A stretch of DNA of 64,000 nt from Propionibacterium australiense (lineage in GTDB: Bacteria > Actinomycetota > Actinomycetes > Propionibacteriales > Propionibacteriaceae): contig NZ_RCIV01000004.1 in the NCBI RefSeq assembly GCF_003666605.1, positions 96,474-160,473 on the forward strand. The letters are read 5' to 3'. Shown here in pieces: positions 17,822-26,072 of this stretch (positions are counted from its first letter, which is position 1; each line of letters begins with the position of its first letter). The position numbers were made by a program, and so were the translations under genes. The notes under the pieces were generated by a model. It worked only from the letters and a program-made list of their open reading frames with translations, was not told the origin of the DNA and searched no databases.

Positions 17822-18891
17822 GCTCGCGCCTCCACTGTCTCGGTCGTGTACTCGACGCGCGGGATCTGATCGGCCCAGGGGGTCTGGGGGACGTCGATCC
17901 ACGGGTCGGTGTGGTGGGTGAGGATCTGGATGTCCGCGTCCACCATGATCTCTGCCAGGCGCCTGGCGTCGACCTGGGCGTACCAGCCGAGTTTCTCGTG
18001 TGCCTTCGTCGCGTCGCCGATGAGGGCATCGACCTCGGTGGGGCGCAGATAGCGCTCGTCGAACCGCACGTAGTCACGCCAGTCCAGGCCCACGTGACCG
18101 AAGGCGTACCCGAGGAACTCGCGTACCGTCGTGCCCCGGCCGGTGGCCAGGCAGAAGTCCTCGGGTTCGTCGGCCTGCATCATCCGCCACATGCCCTCGA
18201 CGTACTCGGCGGCGTAGCCCCAGTCGCGGATCGAGTCGATGTTGCCCATGTAGAGCTCGTCCTGCTGGCCGGCCTTGATCGCGGCCGCGGCCCGCGTGAT
18301 CTTGCGCGTCACGAAGGTGCCGCCCCGGCGCGGGGACTCGTGGTTGAAGAGGATGCCGTTGACCGCGAACATGTCGTAGGCCTCGCGGTAGTTCTTGGTG
18401 ACCCAGTAGCTGTACATCTTCGCCGCCCCGTAGGGCGAGCGCGGGTACATCGGTGTCGTCTCGTTCTGCGGCGGCGGCGTCGCCCCGAACAACTCGGATG
18501 TGGAGGCCTGGTAGAAGCGGGCCCCGATGCCGGACTGACGCACGGCCTCGAGCAGCCGGACCGTACCGACGCCGGTGGTGTCGGCGGTGTGCTCGGGCTC
18601 GTCGAAGGAGACCCGCACGTGCGACTGGGCGGCGAGGTTGTAGACCTCCTCCGGGTTGATGTCGTGCAGCAGGGTCACCAGGCGCGCCCCGTCGGACAGG
18701 TCGCCGTAGTGCAGGAACAACCGGGCCGCCTCGTCGTGCGGGTCGCGGTACAGGTGATCGATGCGATGGGTGTTGAAGCTCGAGGACCGGCGGATGAGCC
18801 CGTGGACCTCGTAGCCCTTCGAGAGCAGGAGCTCGGCCAGGTAGGAGCCGTCCTGGCCCGTGATGCCGGTGATGAATGCGCGCTTGGGCAT
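17818..18891 (-). CDS. gmd: GDP-mannose 4,6-dehydratase
   Basis: First committed enzyme of GDP-L-fucose synthesis: GDP-D-mannose to GDP-4-dehydro-6-deoxymannose. The N-terminal motif is [17 protein letters not shown], followed by the family hallmark [15 protein letters not shown], the YxxxK motif in [10 protein letters not shown] and the NHESPRRG segment. Start ATG 18891 gives a normal 357-residue protein; a 10-codon upstream extension lacks similarity. It is 76 bp downstream of the glycosyltransferase gene and 4-base overlapped with fcl. Confidence 0.96.
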   Translation of the reverse strand: MPKRAFITGITGQDGSYLAELLLSKGYEVHGLIRRSSSFNTHRIDHLYRDPHDEAARLFLHYGDLSDGARLVTLLHDINPEEVYNLAAQSHVRVSFDEPEHTADTTGVGTVRLLEAVRQSGIGARFYQASTSELFGATPPPQNETTPMYPRSPYGAAKMYSYWVTKNYREAYDMFAVNGILFNHESPRRGGTFVTRKITRAAAAIKAGQQDELYMGNIDSIRDWGYAAEYVEGMWRMMQADEPEDFCLATGRGTTVREFLGYAFGHVGLDWRDYVRFDERYLRPTEVDALIGDATKAHEKLGWYAQVDARRLAEIMVDADIQILTHHTDPWIDVPQTPWADQIPRVEYTTETVEARA

Positions 18892-18967
18892 ATGGGGTGT
18901 CTTTCGGTAGAGGGTGATCATTCTTCTGGGCCGCTACGGGCCGCCGAGGGCCCGGGCGGTTCGTGCA

Positions 18968-21355
18968 TCAGTGACTGGTCATCCGGGACAACCACCCGCG
19001 CACGGTCGCGACGGCCGCGTCCGCGGTGAGGTTCTCCTGGACGAAACGCCGGGCACTGCGGCCGGCCTCCTGACAGCCAGCAGGATCTGCGGCCGTCCGC
19101 TCGATCGCATCGAGCAGGGCAGCGGGATCGGCCGGGGGGACGACCGTGCCGGCACCAGCGGCCGTCATCTCGGCGGCCGTGGACGAGTCGGACTCGGTGG
19201 CCGCGACGACTGGTTTGCCGCTGCGGAAGTAGGTGGTGAGTTTGCTGGGCACCGCCATCTCCCGAAGGCCCGGCTTCTCGTTGACGACGAGGACGTCGCC
19301 GGCCGACAGGATCGCCCGGTACTCCTCGTCCGGCAGCGAGGGCACGAAGACGAGGTTCCGCACGCCGGCGCCGTAGGCCATGAGCGCCTCGCGGCGCGAA
19401 CCGTCGCCGACGAGCGCGATGAGCGTGTCCGAGCCGGTCCGCTCGGCGTGCCGCGCCACGTCGACGAGGTTCTCCAGGCCCTGCTTGGCGCCCATGTTGC
19501 CGGTGTGCATGGCCACGAGCGGGGCATCGCCGAAGTACTGCCTGCGCAGGCCGGCGGCCAGTTCCTCGTCGTGCCGCCCGGCGTCCACGTGGGACCAGTT
19601 GCGGCAGACGGTCACCTTCGCGGGGTCGACGCCCAGCACGCTCACGACGTGATCGCGGAACCGGGTGTGGATGACGAGCACGCCGTCGGCGTGGCCGAGC
19701 ACCCAGGACTCGACCCGGGTGAGCAGGCGCGAGACGAGCCCGGCCTTCTCGATCTCGGCGGCGCCGGAGGAGTAGAGGTCCTGCACCCACACGCCGACCG
19801 GCCTGCCGCTGAGCCGGGCGCGGGCCACGACGCAGGCCGTGGCCAGCAGGGCCGGGCTCACGGCGACGACGGCCTGGGCCCCGCGCCACGAGCTGGTGAC
19901 CGCACCCGCGCCGAAGCTGATCTCCTGCCAGACGCGTCCCAGGCCATGGCCGCCCGAACCGATGTAGTGACGGATTCGTTGCACACCGATGCCGTTGACA
20001 CGTTCGCGGCGGCGCAGGCCCCGCATCCCGGTGAAGTTCGACCAGGAGGGGTAATGGGGCACCCCGGTGATGACACGCACCCGGTGACCGGCCGAGGCCA
20101 GCCGCTCGGCCATGCCCGCGGTGTAGGGGGCGATGCCGGTGCTCTCGGGCGCGTAGTTGATGCCGACGAACAGCACCCTGCGCGGATCGGGACGCCGGCC
20201 GGTGCCAGCCGAGCTCCCGGAGCGTCCGGCGGCCGGGGCGGTCAGCGAGTAGGCCTCGACGAGCCGCTGGGCGATGGCCGGCATGCCGAAGACCTCGCTG
20301 GCCGTGGCGTAGGCGCGTTCGCCGGTGGCCCTCCGCTCGGCCGGATCGGCCAGCAGCGTGCGCACGGCGTCGGTGACCTGCTCGACCGAGGCGTCGGTGA
20401 CGATGCCGGCGCCGTGCTCGGCGACGGCGGGAGCCAGTCCGCAGCTGTCGGTCACCACGACCGGCAGGCCCTGGCTCATCGCCTCCAGGACGCTCATCGG
20501 GTAGGGCTCGTCCACCGAGGGCAGCACGTAGACGTCGGCCTCGGCCATGGCCCGGATGCCCTCGGCGTGCGTCGCCGGGCCGTGCCAGACCAGGCGGTCA
20601 CCGAGCCCGGCCGCCGCGATCTGGGCGCGGACCTGCTCGCCGATGCCCTCGTCGGGGCCGATCATGACGAAGCGCGCGGTGCTGAACTCCGCCGCCAGAC
20701 GCCGGGCCGCCTCGACGAAGGTGCCGGGGCGCTTGCGCTCCTGGACGCGCGCCAGGTAGAGGACGGTCGGGTCACGGTCGGGGTCGCGCTCAGGCGGGGA
20801 GCCGGGCACGAGGACGCCGTTGTGCAGTTCGGCGAGGCGGAGGCCGTCGCCGAACAGCGACCGCAGGTCGTCGTGTTCGCGCGGGGTGAGATGGAAGACG
20901 CGGACGCAGTCGCGCAGCACCCTCGCGGTCATGGCCGCATCGAGGGGGGCCGCCAGCGGATTGTCCGAGGCGTCGATCATGCCGTGCGTCATGGCGTGCA
21001 CCGGCACCCCGGCGCGCTGGGCGATCCGGGCCGCCGGCAGCGTCACGAGATCGCGCGCCAGGTGGACGTGGACGACGTCGAACGAGTGGACGTGCCGGGT
21101 GAGCCAGCGGTGCAGGGCTGGGCTGGCCAGGCCGGCGAAACCGGCCCCGGGCAGCACCCGGCGGCCGGGAAAAAGCCGGACGGGCACGCCCTCCCAGCTG
21201 CTGGGGAAGGCGCTCTCGAAGCCGAGGCCGACGGCGGCCAGCGTCACCTCGTGCCCGGCATCGGCCAGGACCCGGCACTGGTTGACGGCGACGGTCGTGG
21301 GGCCGCCGTAGACGTTGTCCGGACTGACCACGGCGACGATCTGGAGGATCCTCAC
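18968..21355 (-). CDS. Fusion of two GT4-family glycosyltransferases
   Basis: A single 795-residue frame with two complete GT-B glycosyltransferases. Domain 1 (about 1-375) opens with ILQIVAVVSPDNVYGGPTTVA and has the donor-site PYPMSVLEAMSQGLPVV loop. Domain 2 (about 398-795) opens with VLFVGINYAPESTGIAPYTAG, like WcaI/WbuB-type enzymes, and has MHTGNMGAKQGLENLV and VPSKLTTYFRSGKPVV. A 15-20-residue Gly/Ser/Arg linker joins them. Each half is normally a separate enzyme in colanic-acid-like clusters, so the fusion may add two successive sugars. The gene overlaps the upstream acetyltransferase by 4 bases. Confidence 0.9.
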   Translation of the reverse strand: MRILQIVAVVSPDNVYGGPTTVAVNQCRVLADAGHEVTLAAVGLGFESAFPSSWEGVPVRLFPGRRVLPGAGFAGLASPALHRWLTRHVHSFDVVHVHLARDLVTLPAARIAQRAGVPVHAMTHGMIDASDNPLAAPLDAAMTARVLRDCVRVFHLTPREHDDLRSLFGDGLRLAELHNGVLVPGSPPERDPDRDPTVLYLARVQERKRPGTFVEAARRLAAEFSTARFVMIGPDEGIGEQVRAQIAAAGLGDRLVWHGPATHAEGIRAMAEADVYVLPSVDEPYPMSVLEAMSQGLPVVVTDSCGLAPAVAEHGAGIVTDASVEQVTDAVRTLLADPAERRATGERAYATASEVFGMPAIAQRLVEAYSLTAPAAGRSGSSAGTGRRPDPRRVLFVGINYAPESTGIAPYTAGMAERLASAGHRVRVITGVPHYPSWSNFTGMRGLRRRERVNGIGVQRIRHYIGSGGHGLGRVWQEISFGAGAVTSSWRGAQAVVAVSPALLATACVVARARLSGRPVGVWVQDLYSSGAAEIEKAGLVSRLLTRVESWVLGHADGVLVIHTRFRDHVVSVLGVDPAKVTVCRNWSHVDAGRHDEELAAGLRRQYFGDAPLVAMHTGNMGAKQGLENLVDVARHAERTGSDTLIALVGDGSRREALMAYGAGVRNLVFVPSLPDEEYRAILSAGDVLVVNEKPGLREMAVPSKLTTYFRSGKPVVAATESDSSTAAEMTAAGAGTVVPPADPAALLDAIERTAADPAGCQEAGRSARRFVQENLTADAAVATVRGWLSRMTSH

Positions 21356-21909
21356 CGCACCCTCTCCTCGGACCTGGGAGGAAGAATCCTCGCGCGGTCA
21401 GGGACGTCCCTGGTCACCAGGGCAGTCGCACCCACCACCGCGTCCGCGCCGATGGTGACCCCGCGCAGCACGGTGGCCCGGGCGGCGACCCAGCTGCCAG
21501 GGCCCACCGTGATGGGGGCCAGCTGGATCTCGAAGCGCGGGTCGTCGGCGTCGTGGGAGGCGGTGCAGAGCATGGCCTGCTGGCTGATGCACACATCGTC
21601 GCCGATGGTGATGCGGTCCAGGTCGAGCAGATAGGCGCCGACGCCGATCCAGCAGTCCCGCCCGACGGTGAGCTTCCACGGCCAGTGGATGCGGACGCCG
21701 TGACGGATCAGCGTGCCGCGCCCGATCCTCGCGCCGAAGGCGCGCAGCAGGCGCGCCCGCAGCCAGGGCGGTACGAGCACCGAGCGCTGGATGGGGTCGG
21801 CGACGAGGACCCATGCGGCGCACATGAGTCGTCCACGGCCCTTGTCGTAACCCCGGCCGGTGAACTCGGCGAGTCTGTGGCGGTACTGCGGGACGGTGTT
21901 TTCTGTCAT
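21352..21909 (-). CDS. WcaF-like hexapeptide-repeat acetyltransferase
   Basis: A 185-residue left-handed beta-helix acyltransferase. The middle holds hexapeptide repeats (IGRGTLIRHGVRI, VGRDCWIGVGAYL, IGDDVCISQQAML) and the probable catalytic His in TASHDADDPRF, then ITVGPGSWVAARATVL. The arrangement is that of WcaF, which acetylates a fucose in colanic acid. First gene of the minus-strand operon with gmd/fcl, so O-acylation of fucose is a reasonable role. An acyl-ACP donor instead of acetyl-CoA cannot be excluded, given the carrier genes downstream. Confidence 0.85.
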   Translation of the reverse strand: MTENTVPQYRHRLAEFTGRGYDKGRGRLMCAAWVLVADPIQRSVLVPPWLRARLLRAFGARIGRGTLIRHGVRIHWPWKLTVGRDCWIGVGAYLLDLDRITIGDDVCISQQAMLCTASHDADDPRFEIQLAPITVGPGSWVAARATVLRGVTIGADAVVGATALVTRDVPDRARILPPRSEERVR

Positions 21910-22154
21910 GGTGAGCGGTTGACTCCTCAGCTGGCTCTTAATTCATTGATCGCACACAGTTTTCTCAGGTTGCGTAGTCCTGTACATGTGGAACATATGA
22001 TTTTCTAAGAAATATAGGCGCTAACATGGCCCACGGAACATTCCCGGAGACCACCCCTCAATGGTCGATGGGTATCGTCCGATCTCACCCCTGATTTCAT
22101 CCCCTACCGTCCCCTGATCGTGTTGGTGAGCGCAGCTGAACGAGGAGTTCTCGC
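21910..22154. promoter_or_regulatory. Divergent control region of the polysaccharide locus
   Basis: A 245-bp region, AT-rich in 21940-22020, separating the two polysaccharide arms. It contains inverted-repeat elements: ATGT-GGA-ACAT near 21985-21995 and TTTCTAAGAAA at 22002-22012. Either may be a regulator site. A GAGGAG ribosome site (22141-22146) precedes the flippase ATG, and a GAGGAG also lies upstream of the acetyltransferase gene on the minus strand. The two arms can be co-regulated from here. Confidence 0.45.
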
Positions 22155-23396
22155 ATGCGAAGTGCATCCAAGGCCTTCGGCTATGGACTGTCGATGATCC
22201 TGCTGGCACTGGCCTCCCTCATGGTCATCCCTGCTCTTATCCGGGCTTCTGGTGATGCGGCCTACGGTGCCCTCAGCGCGGGCCAGGTCATCGGCTCGGT
22301 CGGCGCGGTCGTCATCGGTTACGGCTGGGGCATGGCGGGTCCGGCGATCATCGCCCGTACTGACGCGGACGGGCGCCGCGCCGAGTACGTCGAGGCGATG
22401 CGCGCCCGGCTCTTCCTGTGCCTGCCGGTCTGCCTGGCCTGCTGCCTCATCGGCGCCTTCGTCGCCGGCCCGGGCATGCGGGCCTTCGGCGCGATCGGTG
22501 CACTGGCGCAGGCCCTCGTCGGCATGAGCGGCCAGTGGTACTTCGTCGGCATCATGGCGCCCTACTGGTTTCTCGTGGTCGAGACCGTCCCGCGAGTCCT
22601 CGGCACGCTGACCGGCTGGTTCGTCATGAACACCGCCGGTGCCAGCGCCGTGGTCGGTACCGGCTGCCAGTGCCTGGGCATCGCAGCGGCCATCGTCTGC
22701 AGCACCGCCTATATCTTGGCCAGGCTGCGCCGCGAGGGCGCCGCCGTACGTGCGGCGCGCCCGGTCCACGTCGTGCTGCGCGAGAAATTCGACGGAGTGG
22801 CCGCCTCGATCACCAATGCCGTCGTCCTGTCGCTGCCGATGGTGCTCGTCTCGTTCGTCAACCCGGCCGCCCGCCCGATGTTCGCCTTCGTCGATCGGGT
22901 GCAGCGTCAGATCATGGTGGCTCTCACGCCGCTGTCCACGGTCATGCAGGGCTGGGTGCCGCGCGGGGACCGGCGCAGCCGCGGCCGCAGGGCCCTGCTC
23001 GTCATGATCCCGTTGTGCGCGCTCATCGTCGTGGCCGTCATCGTCCTCGGCCCCTTCCTCACCGACTACCTCGGGGACGGCGTCATCCGCCCAGGTGCCC
23101 TCATCATCGTGCTCATGGCCCTGTTCGTGGCGCTCGGCACCTACGAGACGGTCCTCGGACGCGCCGTGCTGACCGCCTTCGGCCGCCTGCGCCGCATCAC
23201 TCGCGCCAACCTGGTCAGCGGTCTGCTCGCCGCCGTCGCCGTCGGTGTCGGCGTCCACCTCTGGGGGGCCGAGGGCGCCCTGATCGGCGTCGTGCTCTCA
23301 ATGCTCGTGCGCATCGTCGATGAGTACTTGGGCGTGCGTCCTGACCTGGCCTGGGCCGGTGCCGAACCCGCAGTGGAGGAGGTGCCTCGGTCATGA
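22155..23396 (+). CDS. Wzx-like polysaccharide flippase
   Basis: A 413-residue hydrophobic protein with about twelve membrane segments, a short positively charged loop pattern and no signal peptide: the layout of polysaccharide transport (PST/MOP) flippases that move lipid-linked repeat units across the membrane. It follows a good GAGGAG ribosome site and overlaps the next gene by 4 bases. Beside a Wzy-like and a Wzz-like protein, it fits a Wzx/Wzy-dependent pathway. Sequence identity to named flippases cannot be judged by eye. Confidence 0.75.
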   Translation: MRSASKAFGYGLSMILLALASLMVIPALIRASGDAAYGALSAGQVIGSVGAVVIGYGWGMAGPAIIARTDADGRRAEYVEAMRARLFLCLPVCLACCLIGAFVAGPGMRAFGAIGALAQALVGMSGQWYFVGIMAPYWFLVVETVPRVLGTLTGWFVMNTAGASAVVGTGCQCLGIAAAIVCSTAYILARLRREGAAVRAARPVHVVLREKFDGVAASITNAVVLSLPMVLVSFVNPAARPMFAFVDRVQRQIMVALTPLSTVMQGWVPRGDRRSRGRRALLVMIPLCALIVVAVIVLGPFLTDYLGDGVIRPGALIIVLMALFVALGTYETVLGRAVLTAFGRLRRITRANLVSGLLAAVAVGVGVHLWGAEGALIGVVLSMLVRIVDEYLGVRPDLAWAGAEPAVEEVPRS

Positions 23397-23986
23397 ACCG
23401 GGAACGCATCGGACGGGGAGCCCCGCGCGGGCCCGGGCGGTTCCGCCGCATCGGCTGGGCCATGGCCGCGGCCCTCGCGCTCGTCCTGGTCGTCCTCGAC
23501 GTCCGCTACGTCGCCTACCCTCGGCAGGACGTGGCGGACGGCCGCGCGGACGTGCTGTTCGTCCTGGGGCCCCACGACAGCGGCCGGGTCGACTACGCCC
23601 TGCAGCTCATGGACGGGGGCGCCGCCGACGAACTGGTCGTGTCCACCCCGAGCTTCGGCTCGGTGTTCCAGCCCGAGCCGAGCACCTCCTTCTGCACCGA
23701 CGAGCACCCCTATCCGGTGACCTGTTTCGTCCCCGAGCCCTCCACGACGAGGGGCGAGGCCGCTCAGCTGGCGCGCTGGCGCACTGAGAGAGGCTGGGAC
23801 CGGGTCATCGTACTGACGACCCGCCCCCATGTGAGCCGGACCCGGTACATCATGGGCCAGTGCGCAGGGGGACCGGTCGCCGTCTGGTCCTATGACGGGG
23901 CCATGACCCCCCTGGGCTGGGCTTACCAGTTCGCCTACCAGGGCCTCGCCTTCATCAAGGCCATCGCCATGGGGGAGTGCCGGTGA
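23393..23986 (+). CDS. YdcF/DUF218-family membrane-anchored protein
   Basis: A 197-residue protein with one N-terminal membrane segment (about 22-42) and an extracytoplasmic DUF218-like domain. It has DVLFVLGPHDSGRVDYALQLM, then ELVVSTP, then PSTTRGEAAQLARW and the closing VIVLTTRPHVSRTRYIM. DUF218 proteins (SanA, ElyC, YdcF) are linked to envelope integrity and lipid-carrier metabolism. It sits between flippase and chain-length genes, so an undecaprenyl-phosphate-related job is possible. Function unproven. Confidence 0.75.
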   Translation: MNRERIGRGAPRGPGRFRRIGWAMAAALALVLVVLDVRYVAYPRQDVADGRADVLFVLGPHDSGRVDYALQLMDGGAADELVVSTPSFGSVFQPEPSTSFCTDEHPYPVTCFVPEPSTTRGEAAQLARWRTERGWDRVIVLTTRPHVSRTRYIMGQCAGGPVAVWSYDGAMTPLGWAYQFAYQGLAFIKAIAMGECR

Positions 23987-24023
23987 TGCGCGCTCTCCGC
24001 CCCACGACCGAAGGAACCGAACA

Positions 24024-24719
24024 GTGAAGACCCCAAGAATCCTCCACGCCGTGCGTGCGCACTGGGTGATCGTCCTCGTCGTCGCGGTCATCGGGCTGCT
24101 CGGCGGTACCGGCTGGGCAGTGTTGAGCACCCCCAGCTACTCCTCGACCGCCTCGCTGCTCGTCGGCGTGGCCGATCCGGCCGAGGGCGCGGATCAGACC
24201 TACCTGTCCTCGACCCCCACCATGATCTCCAACTCGATGAGCACCTACTCGTCCCTGGCCACCTCCGGTGCCGTCCTCAACGAGGTCAGCACCCGGCTCG
24301 GCCTGCACCAGCCCGCGGCTGAGCTGGCGGAACGGATCAGCGCCACCGTCCCGCTCAACGCCACGATCATCGAGGTCACCGCCACCGGAGAGGACCCGGA
24401 CCGGGTCGTCGAGCTGGCCAACACCACCGTCGAGGTGCTCGGGGAGGAGATCGTCAACACCGGTGTGAAGCAGAGCTCCGGTGACCCGGCGCTCAAGACC
24501 GTCCGCATCCAGGACGGCGCCGACAAGGTCACCGAGAACAGCACCGATCCGCTGACCGGAGGGGCCATCGGCCTGCTGGCCGGCCTCGTCCTCGGCACCG
24601 TCATCGCCCTCGTCATCGAGTCGGCCCGTGGTCGCGGACCGGACGTCCCCCAGGCCCGCCGCGGCCATCCCGGCTCGGCTCACCAGACACATCATCAGGA
24701 GGTTGTGGAATTCTTATGA
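24024..24719 (+). CDS. Wzz/YveK-type chain-length determinant protein
   Basis: A 231-residue protein with two membrane segments flanking an extracytoplasmic region, as in polysaccharide co-polymerases. The first is at about 15-35 (HWVIVLVVAVIGLLGGTGWAV) and the second near 182-202 before a short basic tail. The extracytoplasmic part shows the typical YSSTASLLVG strand and later NATIIEVTATGEDPDRVVELAN. No tyrosine-kinase domain is fused. GTG 24024 is used because GAAGGAA lies just upstream. Its stop overlaps the next start (ATGA). Confidence 0.82.
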   Translation: MKTPRILHAVRAHWVIVLVVAVIGLLGGTGWAVLSTPSYSSTASLLVGVADPAEGADQTYLSSTPTMISNSMSTYSSLATSGAVLNEVSTRLGLHQPAAELAERISATVPLNATIIEVTATGEDPDRVVELANTTVEVLGEEIVNTGVKQSSGDPALKTVRIQDGADKVTENSTDPLTGGAIGLLAGLVLGTVIALVIESARGRGPDVPQARRGHPGSAHQTHHQEVVEFL

Positions 24720-26068
24720 AGACTTCTCGACGATTCTTCCTCGGTGCCGGCGCGGCCGGTGCCCTCGCCCTGGGTACGGCCGGTTGCGGGGCCCAGAACT
24801 CCCGGGCCCGATCCGATGACGGGGCCGCGTCATCGGGCTCGTGCCTCTCGTCGGCCGACCCCGCCGCATCCGACAACGCACCGGGCCTGTCGGCGACGGG
24901 CCCCGGCGACCAGGGCTCCGGGTCGCCGGTCCTCGACGCGGGCCCCGCGGCCCCGGACGGCGCCGAGACGCAGGGCGGGGGCGGCGAGAACGCGGCCGAC
25001 ACCGAGTCGCCGGACCCGGGTACCGCCCGGGGGGCGCCCGACGAGCCCGAGTACGCCCCGGTGACCGGCGAGGGACTCACCGCCACCGGGGTCGACGACA
25101 CCGAGACCATCGAACGAGCGGTGCGCGAGGGACTGACCCTCGGCGAGGGCGCCTTCGTCTACCGCGGCTCCGGCATCGACGTGTCCTCCCCGGTGCTGCG
25201 CGGTCTGGGCGCCGGCCGGACCTTCATCACGATCGACTCGGACTACCTCATCGACTCGAACCAGCAGTGGGGCTCCCTGTTCGTGGAGGGCATCAGCTTC
25301 ACCGGCGGGCGGGCGGTCATCCGGAACCGCTACCGGGGCGCCAACGTGACGACCATGCATGTCGTGCGCAACTGCCGTTTCGTCGGATACGAGGAGAACG
25401 CCATCTGCCACGCCTCCTCCGACATGCCCTACTGGAAGATCACGCAGAACTACTTCTCGGCGGCGAGCTCCGAGAACTCGATCGCCGTCGCCCTGCCGGG
25501 CCTGACCGACGGGACGACGATCTCCGACAACGCCTTCGTCAACAACCGCGTGCACATCAAGCTGGGTCGCGGCGGCAACAATGCGCACATCCAGAACAAC
25601 GACTTCGTCCAGTCGACCTCGGGGAGCAACCGGGTCGCGGTGTGGATCGTGCCCGGCGACAAGGCCGTGAACGCAGGATCGGGTCTGCTCGTGGACGCCA
25701 ACAAGTTCGGCAACGAGTTCGCCGACAGCACCGATCTGCGCATCGCCTACCTGGATCAGGACGGCGACGACTTCGCCCGGGCGATGCCCTCGGACGCCAT
25801 CTCCAGCGGCTACATCTCGGGGCACACCATCACGGGCTGCAACTTCGCCGGCAACAGCGGAGGCTACGAGGGGGCCGTCGTGTCCGCCACGCCGAACATC
25901 GTCGACTGCTACATCGGTCCCATCACCATCTCGGGCGGCACACCGTCCTGCGTGCTGGCCTTCCGCCAGTCCCCGAGTGAGGCCATCCGGACCAAGATCG
26001 GACCCGTCCAGGGCGTCGAGGGCATCGTCTTCTGCAACGCCGGCGATATCGTCACCCGGATCGGGTGA
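24716..26068 (+). CDS. Secreted right-handed beta-helix protein with Tat signal
   Basis: The N-terminus has a twin-arginine motif SRRFFLG (residues 4-10), a hydrophobic stretch and a lipobox-like TAGC ending at Cys24, so Tat export and lipid anchoring are likely. Residues 25-115 are a Gly/Asp/Pro-rich linker. The remainder alternates short strands with Asn-rich turns (ISDNAFVNNRVHI, AHIQNNDFVQST, ITGCNFAGNS), the pattern of pectate-lyase-like beta-helices. In polysaccharide loci such proteins cleave or modify the polymer. Catalytic residues cannot be assigned. The gene sits between the Wzz-like and Wzy-like genes. Confidence 0.8.
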   Translation: MKTSRRFFLGAGAAGALALGTAGCGAQNSRARSDDGAASSGSCLSSADPAASDNAPGLSATGPGDQGSGSPVLDAGPAAPDGAETQGGGGENAADTESPDPGTARGAPDEPEYAPVTGEGLTATGVDDTETIERAVREGLTLGEGAFVYRGSGIDVSSPVLRGLGAGRTFITIDSDYLIDSNQQWGSLFVEGISFTGGRAVIRNRYRGANVTTMHVVRNCRFVGYEENAICHASSDMPYWKITQNYFSAASSENSIAVALPGLTDGTTISDNAFVNNRVHIKLGRGGNNAHIQNNDFVQSTSGSNRVAVWIVPGDKAVNAGSGLLVDANKFGNEFADSTDLRIAYLDQDGDDFARAMPSDAISSGYISGHTITGCNFAGNSGGYEGAVVSATPNIVDCYIGPITISGGTPSCVLAFRQSPSEAIRTKIGPVQGVEGIVFCNAGDIVTRIG

Positions 26069-26072
26069 GCCG

